Shown here: positions 8,873 to 17,554 of the stretch, one piece after another
Position numbering within the stretch: position 1 is the stretch's first letter
Layout: the number at the start of each line of letters is the position of its first letter
NCBI RefSeq assembly: GCF_001613505.1
Contig: NZ_BDCM01000006.1
Coordinates: 124,001 to 188,000 of the forward strand
DNA from: Nocardia mikamii NBRC 108933
GTDB taxonomy: Bacteria; Actinomycetota; Actinomycetes; Mycobacteriales; Mycobacteriaceae
Direction: 5' to 3'
DNA length: 64,000 nt
Notes under the pieces: model-generated
What the model was told of the DNA's origin: nothing
What the model saw: the letters and a program-made list of their open reading frames with translations, nothing else
Database searches by the model: none
Made by a program: the position numbers and the translations under genes

Positions 8873-10102
8873 TCATTCGTGTTCCTCGTGGGGATCGGGA
8901 GTCAGGCGCGCGCCCAGTTCGGGGAAGGTGCGTATCGCTTGCAACGCGGCCGCCAGCTCGGCGACGGTCGCCGGGTCGTCGAGTTCGCCGTCCAGACGCT
9001 CCTCGAGCCGGCGCATCCGATAACGGACGGTGTTCTCGTGGCAGTACAGCACGCGCCCGGCCTCGGCAGCGGAGGAGCGAGCGTTCAGCCACGCCTCCGC
9101 CGTCGTGATCAAGGTACTGCGATCGTCGTCGGCCATCGTGAGCACGCGACCCAGGACCCGCCTGACGAAACGGCGGGTCGTATCGAGGTTGCCCATCACG
9201 AGCTCGGCCATGGGGGTGTCGGATAGCTGGCGTACGCCGGTGGCGTCGGGTTCGAACGTTTCCACTGCGATTTTCGCGAATCGCAGTGCGCGCGGTGTCC
9301 GGTCGAGCCGGCTGTACGGGGGGCTCACCCCGACTCGAGCAGACGCGAATTTGGCGACCAGCGAACGAATTTCGTCGGTGCGGCGCCGGCCGCAGGAGAG
9401 GATGACGATCTCGTGTTCCGGCCCGGTTCGCCACGCGGAGGCCACATCGAGTGCACGCAGCCGTTCCTCGAGTCCGGGCAGCGCAGGCAGGCCGAGCTCC
9501 GGTGTCTCGGCGACGACGACGAGAAATGAACCGTCATAAGGCATATCGAGCAACTTCGCGATTTCCCAGGCGGTGTGGTTCTCCTCGGAAGGACCGTTCA
9601 GCAGGGCCGCCACCAGCGCCGAGCGCCGCCGATCCGCGAGAATCACGGCCTCGCCGACCGCGGCGCGGTAGGACTCGGTGAGCGCGGTCGAATAGTCGTC
9701 GGCCATGGCCCAGATTTCGGTCGCCACGTTGAGCAGGGCATCGAGCGAACACTGCCCCGAGGCACGGGCGGACTCGAGCAGTCGCTGCCAGAGAAAGGCG
9801 AATCCGAGCCGGAAAGCCCGCAATACCTCGGGCAGCGGCGCCCCTTGTCCGGCGCGCTCGCGGCCGGTCGAACGCGGTGCCAGAAGTTCCGGCGTCCGGC
9901 CGTGCGCCAGCCGATGCAGCATGTACTCGAGGTTCGATCGGGTCGACCGGCGCAGTTCCGCGCGCGGCACCACGCCCGGCTCACGGTAGATCTCGATCTC
10001 GTCGACGATGCGCTCGACCAGGTCGTCGGTCAGTTCATCGAGCCGCCCGGTCAGTCCGTTCGCTATCGGCGCTGTCAAAGGATCGGGAAGGCTGCGGGGC
10101 AC
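8873..10102 (-). CDS. PucR/CdaR-family transcriptional regulator
   Basis: A 409-residue protein with a central GGDEF-like/PucR sensory region and a C-terminal PucR helix-turn-helix (AGRVLYCHENTVRYRM, about residues 350-366). It is divergent from the acyl-CoA ligase gene, which it probably controls (inference). I place the start at GTG 10102 because a TAGCCT -10 box lies exactly 7 nt upstream, matching a leaderless transcript. Open sequence runs further upstream, but it would overlap the ligase gene and has no conserved look. Confidence 0.8.
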   Translation of the reverse strand: MPRSLPDPLTAPIANGLTGRLDELTDDLVERIVDEIEIYREPGVVPRAELRRSTRSNLEYMLHRLAHGRTPELLAPRSTGRERAGQGAPLPEVLRAFRLGFAFLWQRLLESARASGQCSLDALLNVATEIWAMADDYSTALTESYRAAVGEAVILADRRRSALVAALLNGPSEENHTAWEIAKLLDMPYDGSFLVVVAETPELGLPALPGLEERLRALDVASAWRTGPEHEIVILSCGRRRTDEIRSLVAKFASARVGVSPPYSRLDRTPRALRFAKIAVETFEPDATGVRQLSDTPMAELVMGNLDTTRRFVRRVLGRVLTMADDDRSTLITTAEAWLNARSSAAEAGRVLYCHENTVRYRMRRLEERLDGELDDPATVAELAAALQAIRTFPELGARLTPDPHEEHE

Positions 10103-10115
10103 GATGCGTAGGCTA
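10100..10115 (-). promoter_or_regulatory. Leaderless-type promoter of the PucR regulator
   Basis: On the minus strand TAGCCT (10115-10110) is followed by 7 nt and then GTG (10102-10100). The TANNNT box at this distance from a start codon is the usual signature of actinobacterial leaderless mRNAs. Confidence 0.5.
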
Positions 10116-10220
10116 CGGCCATGCGCGACCGGCGAGAATATCGCCGGGCACAGATTTCCCGGTTGTCGGCTGTCGCCCGCCCTATAGGCCCGGCGCTGTC
10201 GGATGCAGACGATTGTGGAT

Positions 10221-11708
10221 GTGACCAACCTCGCCATGAATCTCAAGGACGCCGCCGGTCAGTTTCCGGACCGTGCCGCGGTCCGCCTCGACGATCAGGT
10301 CCTGACCTACGCCGCGTTCGACGATGTGAGCGCCCGCGTGGCCGGGCGTCTGCGCGACCTGGGCGCGCGGCCCGGTGACCGAGTCGCGATGATGCTGCCC
10401 AATGTCACCGCGTTCCCGATCATCTACTACGGCATCCTGCGGGCCGGCCTGATCGCGGTGCCGATGAATCCCCTCCTGAAGGAACGCGAAGTCCGGCACC
10501 ACCTCGCCGACTCGGGCGCTCGGCTCCTCTTCGCGTGGCATACCGCCGTCCCCGAGGCCACCGCCGGAGCGGCACAGACGCAGGTGCGCGTTCTCACCGT
10601 CGCCGACGACGCGGTGACCGAGTTCGCCTCGTGGCGGGACTCCCCGGAAGTGACGGTCCGCGACGACGAGGACACCGCGGTGCTGCTCTACACCTCCGGC
10701 ACGACCGGCACCCCCAAAGGCGCGCAGCTGACCCACGCCAACCTGCGGGCAAACGCCGCCGTCGCCGCACGCACATTGCTCACCGCGACCCCGGACGACG
10801 TGATCATGGGCTGCCTGCCCCTGTTTCACGCCTTCGGGCAGACGTGCTGCCTCAACGTCGCCGTGCTCAGCGGAGCCACCATCACATTGACCCCACGCTT
10901 CGACCCGGAGCTAGTGCTGAAGCTGATCGAACGCGACGGCGTCACCATCTTCGAAGGCGTGCCGACGATGTACGTCGCCATGCTCGGCGCGGGCCCCGGC
11001 ATCGCCGACACCGGCACGTTGCGGCTGTGCCTGTCCGGCGGCGCGGCACTCCCGGTCGAAATCCTGCGGGGATTCGAAGAGCGATTCGGCGTTCCGGTCC
11101 TCGAAGGGTACGGACTGTCGGAGACCTCGCCGGTCGCCTCGTTCAACCGCGTCGGCGCCGCTCGGCCCGGGTCGATCGGCACCCCGATCGAGGGCGTGCG
11201 GATGCGTGTCGTCGACGCCGACGGCAACGACGTCGCACCCGGTGACGCCGGCGAGATCGCCATTCGTGGACACAATGTCATGCGCGGCTACTGGGATCGC
11301 CCCACGGCGACCGCCGAGGCGATCAGGGACGGCTGGTTCCACACCGGCGATATGGCGAAGCAGGACGAGGACGGCTACTTCTACATCCTCGACCGCAAGA
11401 AGGACCTGATCATCCGTGGCGGTTTCAACGTCTACCCGCGCGAGATCGAGGAGGTCCTCTACGAACACCCGGCCGTCCTCGAAGCCGCGGTGCTCGGCGT
11501 GCCCCACCCGACCCACGGCGAGGAAGTAGCCGCGGTGGTCGCGCTCGCACCGGGTGTCGAAGCGACCGCCGACGACTTGCGCGACTACGTCAAGGCCCGC
11601 GTGGCGGCCTACAAGTATCCACGCCAGGTATGGCTGGTCGACGCTCTGCCCAAGGGGCCGACAGGCAAGATCCTCAAGCGCGAAATCGTTGTCCCGCAAG
11701 GATTGTGA
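10221..11708 (+). CDS. Long-chain fatty-acid--CoA ligase (FadD-type)
   Basis: A 495-residue acyl-adenylate-forming enzyme. Visible are the ATP/AMP motif YTSGTTGTPKGA, the GYGLSETSP motif, the TGD motif in WFHTGD, the RKKDLIIRGGFNVYP hinge, and the C-terminal PTGKILKRE with the catalytic lysine. It activates a fatty acid to its CoA ester via an acyl-AMP. GTG 10221 gives the N-terminus MTNLAMNLKDAA, which resembles other FadD proteins; ATG 10203 and ATG 10236 are alternatives. Divergent from the PucR regulator. Confidence 0.88.
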   Translation: MTNLAMNLKDAAGQFPDRAAVRLDDQVLTYAAFDDVSARVAGRLRDLGARPGDRVAMMLPNVTAFPIIYYGILRAGLIAVPMNPLLKEREVRHHLADSGARLLFAWHTAVPEATAGAAQTQVRVLTVADDAVTEFASWRDSPEVTVRDDEDTAVLLYTSGTTGTPKGAQLTHANLRANAAVAARTLLTATPDDVIMGCLPLFHAFGQTCCLNVAVLSGATITLTPRFDPELVLKLIERDGVTIFEGVPTMYVAMLGAGPGIADTGTLRLCLSGGAALPVEILRGFEERFGVPVLEGYGLSETSPVASFNRVGAARPGSIGTPIEGVRMRVVDADGNDVAPGDAGEIAIRGHNVMRGYWDRPTATAEAIRDGWFHTGDMAKQDEDGYFYILDRKKDLIIRGGFNVYPREIEEVLYEHPAVLEAAVLGVPHPTHGEEVAAVVALAPGVEATADDLRDYVKARVAAYKYPRQVWLVDALPKGPTGKILKREIVVPQGL

Positions 11709-11745
11709 CGGACGAGCTCGCCGGCCCCGAAGGCGATGAAGACTC

Positions 11746-12873
11746 CTAGCTCAGGGTCTTCAGCGCCGCCGCGTCGTAGGCCTTCAGTTCGTCGATCCGG
11801 CCGCCCAGCACCTTGGCTGCCCATTCCGGATCCTGCAGGAGCGCGCGGCCGACGGCGACCAGGTCGAACTCGTCGCGTTCCAGGCGGTCGAGGAGGTTGT
11901 CGAGGCTGCCGAGTTCGGCGCCTCGGCCCGTGAAGGCGTGGAGGAAGTCGCCGTCGAGGCCGACCGAGCCGACTGTGATGGTGGGTTTGCCGGTGAGCTT
12001 CTTGGTCCACCCGGCCAGGTTCAGGTCCGAGCCCTCGAACTCCGAGAGCCAGTACCGGCGGGTGGAGGCGTGGAAGGCATCGACACCGGCGGCGGCCAGC
12101 GGCGCCAGGATCGCGTCGAGTTCCTGCGGGGTCTCGGCGAGCCGGGCGTCGTAGGCCTCCTGCTTCCACTGCGAGAAGCGGAAGATCACCGGGAAGCCGG
12201 GCGATACGGCCGCGCGGACCGCGGCGACGATCTCGGTCGCGAACCTGGTGCGCGCCGAGGGATCTCCACCGTAGGCATCGGTGCGGCGGTTCGTGCGCGC
12301 CCACAGGAACTGGTCGATGAGGTAGCCGTGAGCGCCGTGCAGTTCGACCCCGTCGAAACCGATGCGCTCGGCGGCCGCGGCAGCCTCGGCGAAGGCGGCG
12401 ACGACGTCGTCCAGGTCGCGCTGCGTCATCGCCTCACCGGCCCCCTCGGTACCGTCGACGCGGATGCCGGAGGGGCCCATGGCCGGGGCCTCGGGGTAGG
12501 GCTGTTCGCCGTGGTTGCGGACCATGCCGATATGCCACAGCTGCGGCACGATCGTGCCGCCCGCCGCGTGCACGTCCGCGGCGACCTTCGCCCAGCCCGC
12601 CAACTGCTCGGCACCGTGGAATCGCGGTACCCGATCACTCTGACCGGCCGACCCGTGGCCGACGTAGGTCCCCTCGGTGACGATCAGGCCGACACCGGCG
12701 GCAGCCCGGCGCGCGTAGTAGGACCGCACCTCGTCACCGGGGATACCGCCCGGGGAGAACATGCGCGTCATCGGCGCCATCACGATGCGGTTGGGGATGG
12801 TGAGACTGTTCAGGGACACGGGCCGGGACAGGATCTCCGCTGCGCGGGAGACGTCGGACGCGGTGACGGGCAC
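11746..12873 (-). CDS. Old yellow enzyme-family NADH:flavin oxidoreductase
   Basis: A 375-residue FMN TIM-barrel protein. The motifs NRIVMAPMTRMF near the N-terminus and ELHGAHGYLIDQFL with the following NRRTDAYGG are diagnostic of the OYE family, which reduces activated alkenes such as enones with NAD(P)H. GTG 12873 is chosen because GAGGAG sits 6 nt upstream; a TTG at 12900 is the next in-frame option. It is divergent from a MarR gene with TTGA/TCAA palindromes between them, so induction by an electrophile through that repressor is likely (inference). Confidence 0.87.
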   Translation of the reverse strand: MPVTASDVSRAAEILSRPVSLNSLTIPNRIVMAPMTRMFSPGGIPGDEVRSYYARRAAAGVGLIVTEGTYVGHGSAGQSDRVPRFHGAEQLAGWAKVAADVHAAGGTIVPQLWHIGMVRNHGEQPYPEAPAMGPSGIRVDGTEGAGEAMTQRDLDDVVAAFAEAAAAAERIGFDGVELHGAHGYLIDQFLWARTNRRTDAYGGDPSARTRFATEIVAAVRAAVSPGFPVIFRFSQWKQEAYDARLAETPQELDAILAPLAAAGVDAFHASTRRYWLSEFEGSDLNLAGWTKKLTGKPTITVGSVGLDGDFLHAFTGRGAELGSLDNLLDRLERDEFDLVAVGRALLQDPEWAAKVLGGRIDELKAYDAAALKTLS

Positions 12874-12889
12874 GGGATGCTCCTCGTAG

Positions 12890-12965
12890 AAACTTGACAA
12901 CGTTGATGGTTGATAACCTCAAGCAATTTCCACGGTAGGGGTGAATAGTTGAGATGGTCAAGTTT
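12890..12965. promoter_or_regulatory. Operator region with TTGA/TCAA palindromes between OYE and marR genes
   Basis: The region contains TTGA-T-GGTT-GAT-AACC-TCAA (12903-12922), TTGA-GATGG-TCAA (12949-12961), and the outer inverted pair AAACTTGAC (12890-12898) and GTCAAGTTT (12957-12965). These are plausible binding sites for the adjacent MarR protein acting on both divergent promoters. Confidence 0.55.
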
Positions 12966-12985
12966 CGGGACGTAGGATGAATCGC

Positions 12986-13411
12986 ATGGCAGAGGTCCCG
13001 CACGTCGACACCGGCCGGCTCATGGAGCTGCTCTCGGTGTCGCTGGGCGTGTACTACAGCGACTTCACGGCCGCAGCGGCGAGTGAGAACCTCACCGCGA
13101 GTCAGGGCAAGGCATTGACGGTGCTGCGCCGGGGCCCCGCCGCGATGCGCACCCTGGCCGAGATACTGGCGTGCGACGCGTCCAACGTCACCGGGATCAT
13201 CAACCGGCTGGAGAAGCGGGGGCTCGTGCGCCGGGAGGCCAGCGCATCGGACCGCCGCGTGACCAATCTGGTCATCACCTCCGAGGGCGAGCGTGCCGTC
13301 GACGCGATCCGCGCGAAAATGCACCGGACCCGAGAAGGCTTGAGCAGGCTCGGCGACGAGGACCGAGCCCGGCTGCACACGCTCCTGGACCGGGCTTTCG
13401 TCCAGCCCTGA
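12986..13411 (+). CDS. MarR-family transcriptional regulator
   Basis: A 141-residue winged-helix protein. The wHTH spans about residues 40-105, with the recognition region SNVTGIINRLEKRGLVRREA and the wing SDRRVTNLVIT. It probably represses the divergent OYE reductase and itself through the TTGA-type palindromes in the 100-bp spacer. ATG 12986 is preferred because TAGGA lies 8 nt upstream; ATG 12977 in the same frame has no such spacing. Ligand unknown; no cysteine near the dimer interface suggests thiol sensing. Confidence 0.85.
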   Translation: MAEVPHVDTGRLMELLSVSLGVYYSDFTAAAASENLTASQGKALTVLRRGPAAMRTLAEILACDASNVTGIINRLEKRGLVRREASASDRRVTNLVITSEGERAVDAIRAKMHRTREGLSRLGDEDRARLHTLLDRAFVQP

Positions 13412-13456
13412 CGTCCGACAGAACCGGGTCCTCGATCGAGACGACGTGCGCGGGCG

Positions 13457-13696
13457 GATGCCCCGGCGTCCAAGGTGTTCCACACCACCCGGGTACAACG
13501 CGTCGCGCGCATCGCGGAGGACATCGTGTGCGCGTGGGGCGATCCCGCGGACCCGGTCACGGCGCACACTCTGAAGGCGCTGGACGTGGATGCCGAGCGG
13601 AACGTCGTGATCACCTTCGGCGGGGGGGTGAACGAGGTGATGCGCGACATGGTTTCCGAGGTCGCCCTGGGCCTGCCGAAAGTCGCTCGCAGGTAA
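13457..13696 (+). pseudogene. C-terminal remnant of an acyl-CoA dehydrogenase
   Basis: The frame encodes DAPASKVFHTTRVQRVARIA and ends ITFGGGVNEVMRDM...LGLPKV, which matches the C-terminal end of acyl-CoA dehydrogenases (the FGGGxNEV...GLGLP signature). The FAD-binding and catalytic portions, about 300 residues, are absent; upstream lies the MarR gene. It is therefore a decayed or truncated gene rather than a working 73-residue protein. The former partner may have been part of the neighbouring reductase locus. Confidence 0.6.
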
Positions 13697-13764
13697 GGGC
13701 GTACCCGTCGGCGGAAACCGGCGATCACCCGGCAGGATTGGCCGGGCGGTTTCACACTGGTGCG

Positions 13765-14178
13765 GTGACCGACTACCTGCTGCGCCCGATCGGATTCGTC
13801 GAATCCGAGCTCACGGACCTCGCTCCCGCACCGCGCCAGGCCGACGAGGGCGCCCCACCGGCGTGGGTGGTGCTCGACGACCGTTACGCCGAAGCGCTGA
13901 AAGGCCTCGCGCCGGGTATGGACCTGGTACTGCTGACCTGGCTCGACCGCGCCGACCGGGACACTCTGGCAGTCCATCCCCGGGGGGACACGAGCCGACC
14001 GCTCAGCGGTGTCTTCAGCACGCGCGCACCACACCGTCCCAATCCGATCGGGCTGCACGAGGTCCGGATCCTGTCCATCGCCGGTACCCGGGTCCGCGTC
14101 GCCCACCTGGAAGCCTTCGACGGGACTCCGGTTCTCGACATCAAGCCCGTTCTGACCGCGTCCGCGGCGAACCGGTGA
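13765..14178 (+). CDS. trmO: TrmO/TsaA-like tRNA (adenine37-N6)-methyltransferase
   Basis: A 137-residue protein of the TsaA/TrmO fold. It begins YLLRPIGFVESE and contains the signature STRAPHRPNPIGLHEV (about 85-100) and LEAFDGTPVLDIKPV. TrmO methylates N6 of t6A37 in tRNA-Thr using S-adenosylmethionine. It has only the core domain, without the C-terminal extension of the E. coli enzyme. The start GTG 13765 directly precedes the conserved N-terminus. It stands alone between the acyl-CoA dehydrogenase remnant and a convergent gene. Confidence 0.78.
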   Translation: MTDYLLRPIGFVESELTDLAPAPRQADEGAPPAWVVLDDRYAEALKGLAPGMDLVLLTWLDRADRDTLAVHPRGDTSRPLSGVFSTRAPHRPNPIGLHEVRILSIAGTRVRVAHLEAFDGTPVLDIKPVLTASAANR

Positions 14179-14229
14179 GATGAGAGCGTCCGGCGCGGTC
14201 GCCGGCCGGTCGGTGGCGGGGCGCCGAGG

Positions 14230-15591
14230 TCAGTCGTTGTCGCACAGCGCTTTCAAGGTCCGCGGGACTTCCTCGGCCGGTAGATAGCATCCGGTCTGCT
14301 CGAAACCGCCGATCGTGTGGGTGGTGTAGTCGCCGTAGCCGATACGCAGGAAGTCGTCGCCGCTGAGGCCGTGCACGGTCCAGTCGAAGGCCACCCGAGC
14401 TCGGGCGACGAGTGTGCGCAGGGCCATCAGGTGATAGCCGCGCGTGACGAATTGTGCTGGGATACCGCGCAATCCGATCTTCAGCGGACGCGCCACCGCA
14501 TCGGCGCCGCCGAGGTCGACCACCATGCCGAGGTCCTGATGCCGGTACGGCGTGGGCCGGCCGCCACGCAGCACGGCCACCAGATTCCTACCGAGGTGGC
14601 GGCCCTGGCGCATCGCGTGCTGCGCGGTGGGAGCGCACAGGGTGCCCGCATCGGCGGTCAGGTCGGGAACCGCCGCCGCATCGCCACAGGCCCACACACC
14701 GGTGAGTCCCGGCACGGTGAAATCGGCTTCGGCCACGATGCGGCCCTTCGTCGTCGCCGCGCCCAGATGTCCGGCGAGGGGACTGGGCACGACACCTGCG
14801 GTCCACAGCACCGTCCGCGTCGGGATGAACCGGCCGTTGGTGAGCTGAACACCATGGGCGGTAACCTCTTTCGCCGACGCACCGGTGATCAGTTCGATGC
14901 CCCGATCGGCCAGATTCCGCTTGGCCTGTTCCCCGAGTCGCTGTCCGAGTTCGGGCATGATCCGGTCGCCGTGCGTGACCAGATGCCAGCGCACCATGCC
15001 GGATTCCAGCTTCGGGAAATACCGGCGCGCGGCCGCCCGGGTGACCTTGTTGAGCACCGCCGCGGTCTCGGTACCGGCGTATCCGGCGCCGATGGTGACG
15101 AAGTTCAGGCGCTCCCGATCTTCCTCCTCACCACCGCGCACGGCCGCGATATCCAACTGCTGCAGGACGTGGTCACGCAGGAACATGGCCTCGGCGAGCG
15201 TCTTCATCCCGAATCCGTACTCGTCGAGTCCGGGCACGTCGAGGACGCGGGTGATGCTGCCCGGAACGAGCACCAGATGGTCGTAGTCGAGAGCACTTTC
15301 GGTCCCGGCCGACCCGCGGACCACGACCTGCCGGGTATCCGGATGCACCCCGATCGCCATACCCGGAACCACCTCGGTGCGGCGCAGCACCCGCCGCAGC
15401 GACACCGTGATCGACCGCGGATTCAGCACACCCGATGCGACCTGCGGCAGCAGCGGCAGATAGAGCAGCCCCGCATCAGGTGTCACGAGTTGGATGAACG
15501 CTTCGTCGGCGCCGAGATGCCGTTCCAGATAGCGGGCACATTCGACGCCGGAGAAACCACCGCCGATGATCACGATCTTCGCGGGACTCAC
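14230..15591 (-). CDS. Type II NADH dehydrogenase-like FAD oxidoreductase
   Basis: A 453-residue flavoprotein with an N-terminal Rossmann motif VIIGGGFSGVECARYL, a second dinucleotide motif TIGAGYAGTETAAVL (about 166-180), and the FAD segment GVWACGDAAAVPD. The order and length fit NDH-2, which passes electrons from NADH to menaquinone at the inner membrane face without pumping protons. GTG 15591 follows a TAGAGT -10 box by 6 nt, suggesting a leaderless transcript. A different pyridine-nucleotide-disulphide family substrate is possible. Confidence 0.8.
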   Translation of the reverse strand: MSPAKIVIIGGGFSGVECARYLERHLGADEAFIQLVTPDAGLLYLPLLPQVASGVLNPRSITVSLRRVLRRTEVVPGMAIGVHPDTRQVVVRGSAGTESALDYDHLVLVPGSITRVLDVPGLDEYGFGMKTLAEAMFLRDHVLQQLDIAAVRGGEEEDRERLNFVTIGAGYAGTETAAVLNKVTRAAARRYFPKLESGMVRWHLVTHGDRIMPELGQRLGEQAKRNLADRGIELITGASAKEVTAHGVQLTNGRFIPTRTVLWTAGVVPSPLAGHLGAATTKGRIVAEADFTVPGLTGVWACGDAAAVPDLTADAGTLCAPTAQHAMRQGRHLGRNLVAVLRGGRPTPYRHQDLGMVVDLGGADAVARPLKIGLRGIPAQFVTRGYHLMALRTLVARARVAFDWTVHGLSGDDFLRIGYGDYTTHTIGGFEQTGCYLPAEEVPRTLKALCDND

Positions 15592-15597
15592 GAATTC

Positions 15598-15603
15598 ACT
15601 CTA
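15598..15603 (-). promoter_or_regulatory. -10 box TAGAGT of the NDH-2-like gene
   Basis: On the minus strand TAGAGT is followed by GAATTC and then the GTG start at 15591, the spacing expected for a leaderless mRNA. Confidence 0.45.
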
Positions 15604-15718
15604 CTGATCGCATCGAAGACGCAGGTCCGAGTTCCTCGACGGGCCGAGGTTGTGGTCGTGGCGGCGAAAGTCGAATCGGCTCAACGCATCACCGCGACAG
15701 CTCACCGGACAGTTACCC

Positions 15719-16357
15719 CTACGCCGTGGCGTCCGGGACCGGGCGGGCCGGGGGTTGCGGCGCCAGCTGGACACCGGCCAGACCGGTCCAGCACAGGCTG
15801 GCGGTCGTGGCGACGGCCTCGTGTTTGGGCAGGGGTTTGCCGGTGGCGACCCAGTCCCGCGCACACGACTGGGCGATCGCGACCAACTCGGCCGTGATCA
15901 GCCATCCGTGTTCGGCGTGCGGCAGCGGATGCGGTGCCAGCGCCCGGGCGAGCGTGTCGATGCAGATGGTGGCGGCCTGATGTGCGATGCGCTGCGCCGA
16001 CGGTTCGTCGGCCACCGCGGCGCCGGCCAGCAGGACGGCGCTGCGGGGCCGGGTGTCGGCGTAGTCGAACACCGCCGACACCGAGGCCTCCACGATCGAT
16101 CGCATGCCCTCGGCGGGTTCGAGTGCGGCGGTGAGCGTCTCCTCCAGTTCCTGCATCGCCTCGTGCAGCACGGCCAGATACAGTTCCAGCTTGCTCGAGA
16201 ACGACTTGTACAGGACGGGCTTGCTGATCCCGGCCCGGCAGGCGATCTCCTCCATGCCCGCGGCCCGATACCCGCACGCGGCGAACAAACCCGCCGCCGC
16301 GGCCAGGATCACCCGCCGGCGTTGCTGCCTGGCCTGCGTCATCTGTCTGTCCACCAC
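15719..16357 (-). CDS. TetR-family transcriptional regulator
   Basis: A 212-residue regulator. The N-terminal helix-turn-helix (about 10-58) reads AAGLFAACGYRAAGMEEIACR followed by AGISKPVLYKSFSSKLELY, a classical TetR recognition helix. The C-terminal half is a ligand-binding helical domain. GTG 16357 is chosen because AGGAGG lies 6 nt upstream; open sequence upstream is arginine-rich and unlikely to be coding. Its target is unknown, but the inverted repeat at 16379-16401 just upstream suggests autoregulation. Confidence 0.83.
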   Translation of the reverse strand: MVDRQMTQARQQRRRVILAAAAGLFAACGYRAAGMEEIACRAGISKPVLYKSFSSKLELYLAVLHEAMQELEETLTAALEPAEGMRSIVEASVSAVFDYADTRPRSAVLLAGAAVADEPSAQRIAHQAATICIDTLARALAPHPLPHAEHGWLITAELVAIAQSCARDWVATGKPLPKHEAVATTASLCWTGLAGVQLAPQPPARPVPDATA

Positions 16358-16378
16358 CTGGCACCTCCTGCGCCCACG

Positions 16379-16401
16379 GTACCGACGCCTCGGTTCGGTA
16401 C
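16379..16401. promoter_or_regulatory. Inverted repeat upstream of tetR gene, possible operator
   Basis: GTACCG (16379-16384) and CGGTAC (16396-16401) are perfect inverted copies 11 nt apart, 22 bp in front of the TetR start codon. This is a suitable size for a TetR dimer. Confidence 0.4.
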
Positions 16402-16496
16402 AACCGCGGCCCGCACGATGACGCCGGTTTCGCCCCCACGCGCCGCGAGGACGCCGTCGCTTCGGGACGCGCGAAGCAACACCCGTCCGGCCGCGC

Positions 16497-17213
16497 CTAC
16501 GGAGCGAGGACGATTCGCCCGAACACTTCGCCCGCGTCCATCTTCCGGTGCGCGAGAACGGCATCGTCCAACGGAAGTATCTCGTGGACCACCGTGCGGA
16601 GTTCGCCGCGCCCGGCGGCGGCGAACTGTTCTGTACGGACGGCGCGGCGATCGGATTCGGCGACGGTGTCCGCGCTGAAAGTGGCGAAGGACAACGACTT
16701 TCGGAACGCGGCCATCATCCGCATGCCGAAGTCCGCCGCAGGGTGGCCGCCCACGACCCCGACCGCCACCATGCGCCCGTTCGGTTTCAGATGGGCGAAG
16801 AACGAGGGCAGGTCCGCACCGGCTACGACATCGATGATGACCTCGTAGCCCGCCGGAGCCTCCGCTCCTCCCTCCCCCGAGCGGTCCAGGACGTGGGTCG
16901 CGCCGAGTCCACGCAAACGGTCGCCACGGCCGGCCGACGACGTCGTCACCGCCACCGCGCCGGCGCCGCCGCGGGACGCGAGTTGAACGGCGGTGACCCC
17001 GATACTGCCGGCCGCACCCCGGATCAGGACCGACTCACCGGGAGAGAAACGGGCGTGCGCCAGGGCGAAATGGGCGACCACTCCGGAACTCCCGAGCGTG
17101 GCCGCCCGAGTCGCCGCCTCCCGCCGCTTCGCCGCCTTCGTGATCCGAGCCTTCGCCACCACCGCCGAGACCGCCCCACTTCCCCCCGTCGCGCGCACAG
17201 CGCCCCCGATCAT
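16497..17213 (-). pseudogene. Zinc-type alcohol dehydrogenase/quinone oxidoreductase lacking its N-terminal domain
   Basis: The frame holds the NADPH-binding half of a medium-chain dehydrogenase: LIRGAAGSIGVTAVQLA (Rossmann loop), then GYEVIIDVVAG and the C-terminal DAGEVFGRIVLAP. The GroES-like N-terminal domain of about 110 residues is missing; instead the frame starts MIGGAVRATGGSG. The longest sensible start (ATG 17213) gives 238 residues, against about 320 for the family. It is best read as a truncated, probably non-functional gene, although expression as a stand-alone Rossmann domain cannot be excluded. Confidence 0.6.
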
Positions 17214-17374
17214 CTGACGCACGCCGATACCGCGTAGGTGGTACGGGTCACTGCTTTTCGGTCGCTCACCGGCCGATTGCCGGGCGGGCGGGCGGCGCAT
17301 GTAACCTTTCCTCCCAGGAACTCGCACCTGAGGCGGGTTCACCCCAGCCTGGTGTGGTCAGAAGGGAGATACCG

Positions 17375-17449
17375 ATGGGTAAGCGTGGGCGTAAGAAGCG
17401 CAGCCGCCGTAAGAACGCGGCCAACCACGGCAAGCGGCCCAACTCCTGA
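17375..17449 (+). CDS. 50S ribosomal protein bL37
   Basis: A 24-residue, extremely basic protein: MGKRGRKKRSRR, then KNAANHGKRPNS, ending in TGA at 17447. It matches the actinobacteria-specific ribosomal protein bL37, seen in mycobacterial 50S structures, including the C-terminal ANHGKRPN. A strong ribosome-binding site (GAAGGGAG, 17361-17368) lies 6 nt before ATG 17375. It is usually missed by gene callers because of its size. A 16-bp hairpin follows it. Confidence 0.88.
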   Translation: MGKRGRKKRSRRKNAANHGKRPNS

Positions 17450-17508
17450 GCCGTCGCGCCGTGCGCCCCGGGACCGCCCAGCGGACTCGGTGCACTGCTG
17501 AAAACGAC

Positions 17509-17543
17509 AATGCGGCACGCCATCGTGGATGGCGTGCCGCATT
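17509..17543. terminator. Bidirectional 16-bp terminator hairpin between bL37 and rshA
   Basis: AATGCGGCACGCCATC (17509-17524) and GATGGCGTGCCGCATT (17528-17543) pair perfectly around a 3-nt loop. The hairpin lies between the two convergent genes; on the minus strand it is followed by a GTCGTTTTC stretch. Confidence 0.8.
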
Positions 17544-17554
17544 CGTCTGTGCGG

